This document shows, piece by piece, positions 59,716 to 64,000 of a DNA stretch of 64,000 nucleotides (its first letter is position 1; every line of letters begins with the position of its first letter). The notes below the pieces were generated by a model, which worked only from the letters and a program-made list of their open reading frames with translations, was not told the origin of the DNA and searched no databases. The translations under genes and the position numbers were made by a program. The stretch is taken from contig JAVXUO010002949.1 in assembly GCA_033065855.1 (NCBI GenBank), positions 496,001 to 560,000 of the forward strand. Direction: 5' to 3'. The stretch is from Escallonia rubra. Its lineage: Eukaryota > Streptophyta > Magnoliopsida > Escalloniales > Escalloniaceae.

Positions 59716-60399
59716 TGAGGAAGAGATTAAAACCAGTTACCATAACCCTATTCTTAACGAGTACAGGGATTTTTACTCATCATTCTCTGACGAGATTTCA
59801 AGGAGCCTTACAGCGCAAGTTTGTAGGGAGGGGCTACAAAATCAAAAAACAGGGAGAAATCCTAAGCAACCGTCTAATTCACATATGAATTGCATAATAG
59901 TTTGCTCCCATGAATGAAGTGTGTTTGTATTGTGGTGTTTGTCTCTGATGTTTATATAAGGTTTTGGCAACGTGTTTATGGCAGCTGTTGGAAGTGCTTT
60001 CGTGCAGGATGTTGTGTGCGTGTGTGCAAGCTATTTGGTTTACTACCCTGTGTACAAACACATCAAATATCTAGAATGATAGACAACAACTTGATCCAAT
60101 ATCAGATTTGATTCCAATAGTCAAATACAACAGCCAGTCAAACACCATACACCATAAATTAGTCCACTCTGCCAAAAAAGCATTATGCTTTCACTGCACA
60201 ATACACCATAAAGTACTCCCTACCCATCACATAAAGTATTCTTTCTAGATATTACACTGCACAACTTCACATAATCAAAAAGAGTTGTGCTTCCAACTTC
60301 ACACTAATCTGCCAAGAAGAGTTATGCTTCCACTGCACAACTTCACACAATCAAATATTCTATTACAAAAACTAAAGTTAGCCCTAGGTCGTCTTTGCA
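59716..60399. other. No gene supported
   Basis: Spacer between the PMD pseudogene and the MuDR-like pseudogene. Repeated CTTCACA/TGCACAACTTCACA words lie at 60180-60350. The left terminus of the MuDR-like element was not found here. Confidence 0.4.
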
Positions 60400-63300
60400 G
60401 CTCAAGTCTTCTTCTTCTTTGCAGCTTCAGCAGTTTCCTTTCTTCTTAAAGCAGCTTCAAGCATGATCTTCTCTCTTGATGTTTCGACAGAACCCAACCT
60501 TGTTGCTTCATTCTCATCAGATCAACCTCTAGAACTGGCTGCAGCTCCAGGTATCAATACATGAGGTAGCTTTTTGGCTACACTAGCAGCAGCAACAAAC
60601 CTTGCTGTACTTGCAACATCTTCACTCACAGGGCAGCTGGTTCTTCAGTAGAAGCATGTGCAGCAGCAGCAATAATAGGTGTAACTGTATCAGCAACTTC
60701 TTCTTCTTACAATCTTGGATTTCCGTTCTTCTTAGCAAAAAAATGCCACATAAGACTCCAATATGTTTCTTCACAGCTGGTTTTTTATTCTTGTCCTGCA
60801 TTGACAAAGAAAAGTGAATCATCAAGCTCAAGCCAAATGTAGATATGTAGCCTAATTAAATTGAAGTAAATTAAATTTAAACTTATTGATAAAGGCTGAT
60901 TATGTTGTGTATCTCCCACTGAGGCTGCATCATTAATATTAGCTTTTACACCCTCATCTACTCCACTGCTATTCACTCCTTTACCTCTAGCATGTACTCT
61001 TACACTCTGCACAAGCAACCCTATTAGCAGCAACTACATGCAGACAATAACATAGTACTGATATAGTAAACTTGATGACTTACCCCACCTGTGTCCAGTC
61101 TCCCTAATGGTTGTTGACTTGAGGTCCCAGTAGCAGTAGTGCCTCCATGATGTGTCTTGCCTATCCTTGAGTTAGGGTACGTTGGACCTTTACAGCTCCT
61201 CGGGTTGTGCCCAATTTCCAAGCATCTAGCACAATTCATCACCCTGCCCTTTTTTGAAACACTGGTTTCTCCTCCAACCTCATTAGCAGACTTCCTCCTT
61301 AATTTCTTTGGCCTACCAATTGGTTTCCTATAGAATGGTGGTGCTAATGGTTCAATGTCAGCCCTCCCCCAGTCAGTCTCACCAAGGACTGGATGCATCA
61401 TGCTACTGAATACTGCCAGGTATGTCTTCTTCTTGTAATATGGATGTATATAGTTCTCTGGCTTTTCCCTATTCAAATTAATAGAGGCTACAACATGCTT
61501 GCATGGGATGCCTGTCAGTTGCCACATCCTATAGTTGCAAGTCATTTGCCTCAAGTCAACAACCCTTGTCTTCCCATAGGCTTCATCCACAAACTCTAAG
61601 TCCCCACACTAAGATGCAAAACATTTCTTTGATGTTACTTTTATCTTTTCTAACTTCTCCAAAATGTTTGGACAGATGATGCCATCATACCTCTCCATAC
61701 CCATCTTCTTCACTTGTATTCTTGCCATGACATGCTTCCTTGTCCACTCTACCATGCCCACAATTGGCATATCTCTAGCTTCAAGAATGTAGCTATTAAA
61801 ACACTCACTGAGGTTGTTGACAAGGATGTCACACTTTGAAGTTGTACCAAAGTGTGACCTAGTCCATGTGGCAGGATCCAAACCACTCAACCATTTAAAA
61901 ACTTCTTTATCTTTGTCGATCTTCCTTAGCTGGTTAATGCAGTCCTTAAAGTCATTTTGGTTGCTAGCCCTAGCTGCATTCTAAAGGTAATCCTTAAACT
62001 CCTTCCTCTTAAACTTCTCTTTAAAATTAGCACATAGATGCCTCATGCAAAATTTGTGCTCAGCTGTTGGCAACAGCTCCCTAAATGTCTTTACCAAGCC
62101 CTTCTATTTATCAGAAATAAACACCACCCCCTTCTCTGCCACTTCAGCAATTTCTCCTAGCAGTTGCCCCAGAAACCAAATCCAAGAACTCTTGGTTTCT
62201 ACTCAACTATAGCAATGGCAATAGGGAACATGTTATCATTCATGTCCCTTCCAACTGCACTAAGTAATTGACTCCCACAAATAATTTTCAAAAAGCACCA
62301 TCTAGATCAATTATTGGCCTACAACCCTTAATAAAACCTGTCTTCTGAACTTCAAAACTAATAAATAGCCTCTGAAAAACTGATGTTGTTTGAGTGGAAG
62401 GTCTATCTGTTGTAACCAAAAAGTATGTTCCTGGGTTATATTTCATCAAAGTCTTCCCATCATCCCAAATCTTAGCATACTACATCCGAACATCTCCCTC
62501 AATCAACTCCTTAGCCCTTCTCTTAGCTCTATACTACTGATGCCTGCTCAAATTTGCAATCAAGTCCTTTTTTATCACATTCTTCATTGATTTCAGGTCC
62601 CATGTGGGATCATCCCTAATTTTCTCTAGATGGTGATATGCTATATACATAGAGTTCACCAAATGATTATCAAAGTCCCTACCACATGTGTGTGTCTGGA
62701 AGAAAGTCTTAATCTGAAAGGTTTTTGTTTTTGTTTTGAGAAGCATGGATTCTCCACTGACATTCTCCATGTTCTTTATGCCAGGGATCCTTTTATTTTC
62801 ATTCTTCTTATACACAAAATCATATCATCTCCTAACATAATGTAGCTTCAAAGCCTGCCTAAACACCTGTGGGTTGGGAAACTTCATCCCAACAAACAGG
62901 CCAGGACCTGTTTCTCCCTCCCAACCTATTTAGTCATTGAATCATGAGTATCTAGGTGCCAAATCTTTACCAGATTCAGACCCTGCCAGACTTTTAAACC
63001 AAGCAGAGTCCTCCCTATTAGAGTATCGTTACTCACTCTTGTTCTCCATATTAACATCCCATCTATCCCCATTTTCTGGCCCCCTTAAATATGTCATCAT
63101 ATTCATGCCCCGTCTCTACCCTTTCATGAAGCTTAGGTGGGTCAGGGCCTTCATCTTCAAAAGTACAAGTGTTCCCACCACTAGTTGTTCCCAATTCTTC
63201 AACAACCACATCCTCATCATCTAAAACATTTTGATTTACACCCTCATTTTCATGACTTACCCCTTCATTTACGCCTTCAGTTACACCTTTAGTTGCCCCT

Positions 63301-63961
63301 TCATTTATATTAGAATCATCAAATGCATTTCCCCATTCATGTACATTAGTACTTTACCATATCCAACACCGTCTTCATTTACACCTTCATCCACACCTTC
63401 ATTGCCAACCTCTTCACTTAAACCTTCATTAACTCTTTCATTTATAGTAGCTTCATCATTTACTCCTTCACTTGCACCTTCATTAACCCTTTCATTTACA
63501 ATAGCTTCATCATTTATAAGTGGCTCAGTCTGGGTAACATCTCCATCACCAACAGCCATGCCATCATCCACATCACAATTATCATACTCAATCCTTAATA
63601 TATCTCCAACTATAACTTGACCATCCATGCCAACTACTTGTAGGGGATCTACCCTTTCTACATGAAAAGGTAAACAACCACAGTCACTATAGTACCTAAT
63701 CATGTCAGCCACACTCCTGTCATCTATAATAGACCTTAATCCATGGTCAAAGTTAACCCCATGTATGACATAGTACAACACACTAGAACTAGGTAACTTT
63801 AGATCATCTTGTAACAACCCTATTAACTCCTAATAAGATACCAAGTCTAAGTCATAATTATCAAAGCATGCTACTGTCCCACCTTGGTATGTCCTATTTG
63901 GTTCACTAGTAAACAACCCCCCATAATGAAACTTAAGGGTTACACTCTCAAACACAACCAT
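60400..63961 (-). pseudogene. MuDR-type transposase pseudogene
   Basis: The start MVVFESVTLKFHYGGLF at 63961 (after a CAG acceptor) is the PB1-like N-terminus usual for plant MuDR transposases. An in-frame TAG (63830-63832) follows VSY. Next is an acidic region with repeated VNERVNEG words, then FQIKTFFQTHTCGRDFDNH (the zinc-finger region). The core has GCRPIIDLDGAFLK (Asp), VFISDK (Asp) and NNLSECFNSYI (Glu), with further stops between. A SWIM finger (MTCNYRMWQLTGIPCKH) and a zinc knuckle (CARCLEIGHNPRSCKG) close it. A donor at 61083 leads to downstream exons (SVRVHARGKGVN and a Lys-rich tail near 60420). All three acidic residues survive, but several stops make it inactive. Element ends were not seen, and the right part leaves the window. 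Confidence 0.85.
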
Positions 63962-64000
63962 TTTCTGCAATAACATAATACAAAATTTATTATTAACCAA

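Noticed and set aside
1-64000. tRNA, rRNA or other structured RNA genes
   Set aside because: I looked for cloverleaf-type and rRNA-like sequence and saw none. The tRNA-like strings are primer-binding sites of LTR elements.

Overview
This is a plant nuclear window, most likely from a eudicot. The evidence is AT-rich intergenic DNA, a typical plant P2 ribosomal-protein gene with telo-box and site II promoter motifs, plant-specific B3 and plant mobile domain (PMD) proteins, Tat-type Ty3/gypsy remains, MULEs, CACTA, hAT-like and Tourist-like elements, and giant LTRs beginning TGTAATACCC. I see one clear host housekeeping gene, the acidic ribosomal protein P2 gene (three coding exons, minus strand, 7886-9273). 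Almost everything else is nested transposon.

Layout: 1-1240 is a GC-rich tandem-repeat, LTR-like segment with a TATA box. 1926-2761 may hold a few exons of an unidentified gene. 5340-5905 is a 45-bp minisatellite. 6523-7440 looks like an LTR with a leader junction. 7886-9650 is the P2 gene and its promoter. 10979-12236 is an LTR (family A/B). 14234-18900, 23944-25627 and 38605-40665 are three pieces of one decayed Tat-type Ty3/gypsy element on the minus strand. Two giant solo LTRs split it: LTR1 (18906-23938, target repeat TTAGT) and LTR3 (25628-38604, target repeat GGTAG). LTR2 (40666-51167) is a third copy of the family. It holds a solo LTR (42261-43555, target repeat AGCTG), a CACTA fragment and a gag-only LTR element (47595-50799, target repeat ATAAC). 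52641-59715 holds two decayed PMD-like genes, one split by LTR4 (55024-58781, target repeat CAACT). 60400-63961 is a MuDR-type transposase pseudogene running to the window edge.

The most interesting object is a 9.15-kb composite MULE (26113-35260) inserted in a TA microsatellite inside LTR3. It has ~253-bp terminal inverted repeats that are about 98% alike and an intact FAR1/MULE/SWIM transposase of 764 residues. It also has an intact two-exon B3-domain gene of 125 residues and a convergent five-exon gene that fuses a PMD to a ULP1-type (C48) cysteine protease. Its noncoding DNA carries 25 copies of a 23-bp inverted repeat of the form GTCCGCTA-N7-TAGCGGAC. They lie in both termini and in two arrays between the genes, and none lies in a coding exon. 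My inference is a self-contained cassette in which an element-encoded DNA-binding protein (the B3 protein or the FAR1-type transposase) recognises these dispersed sites, for transposition, for escape from silencing, or both.
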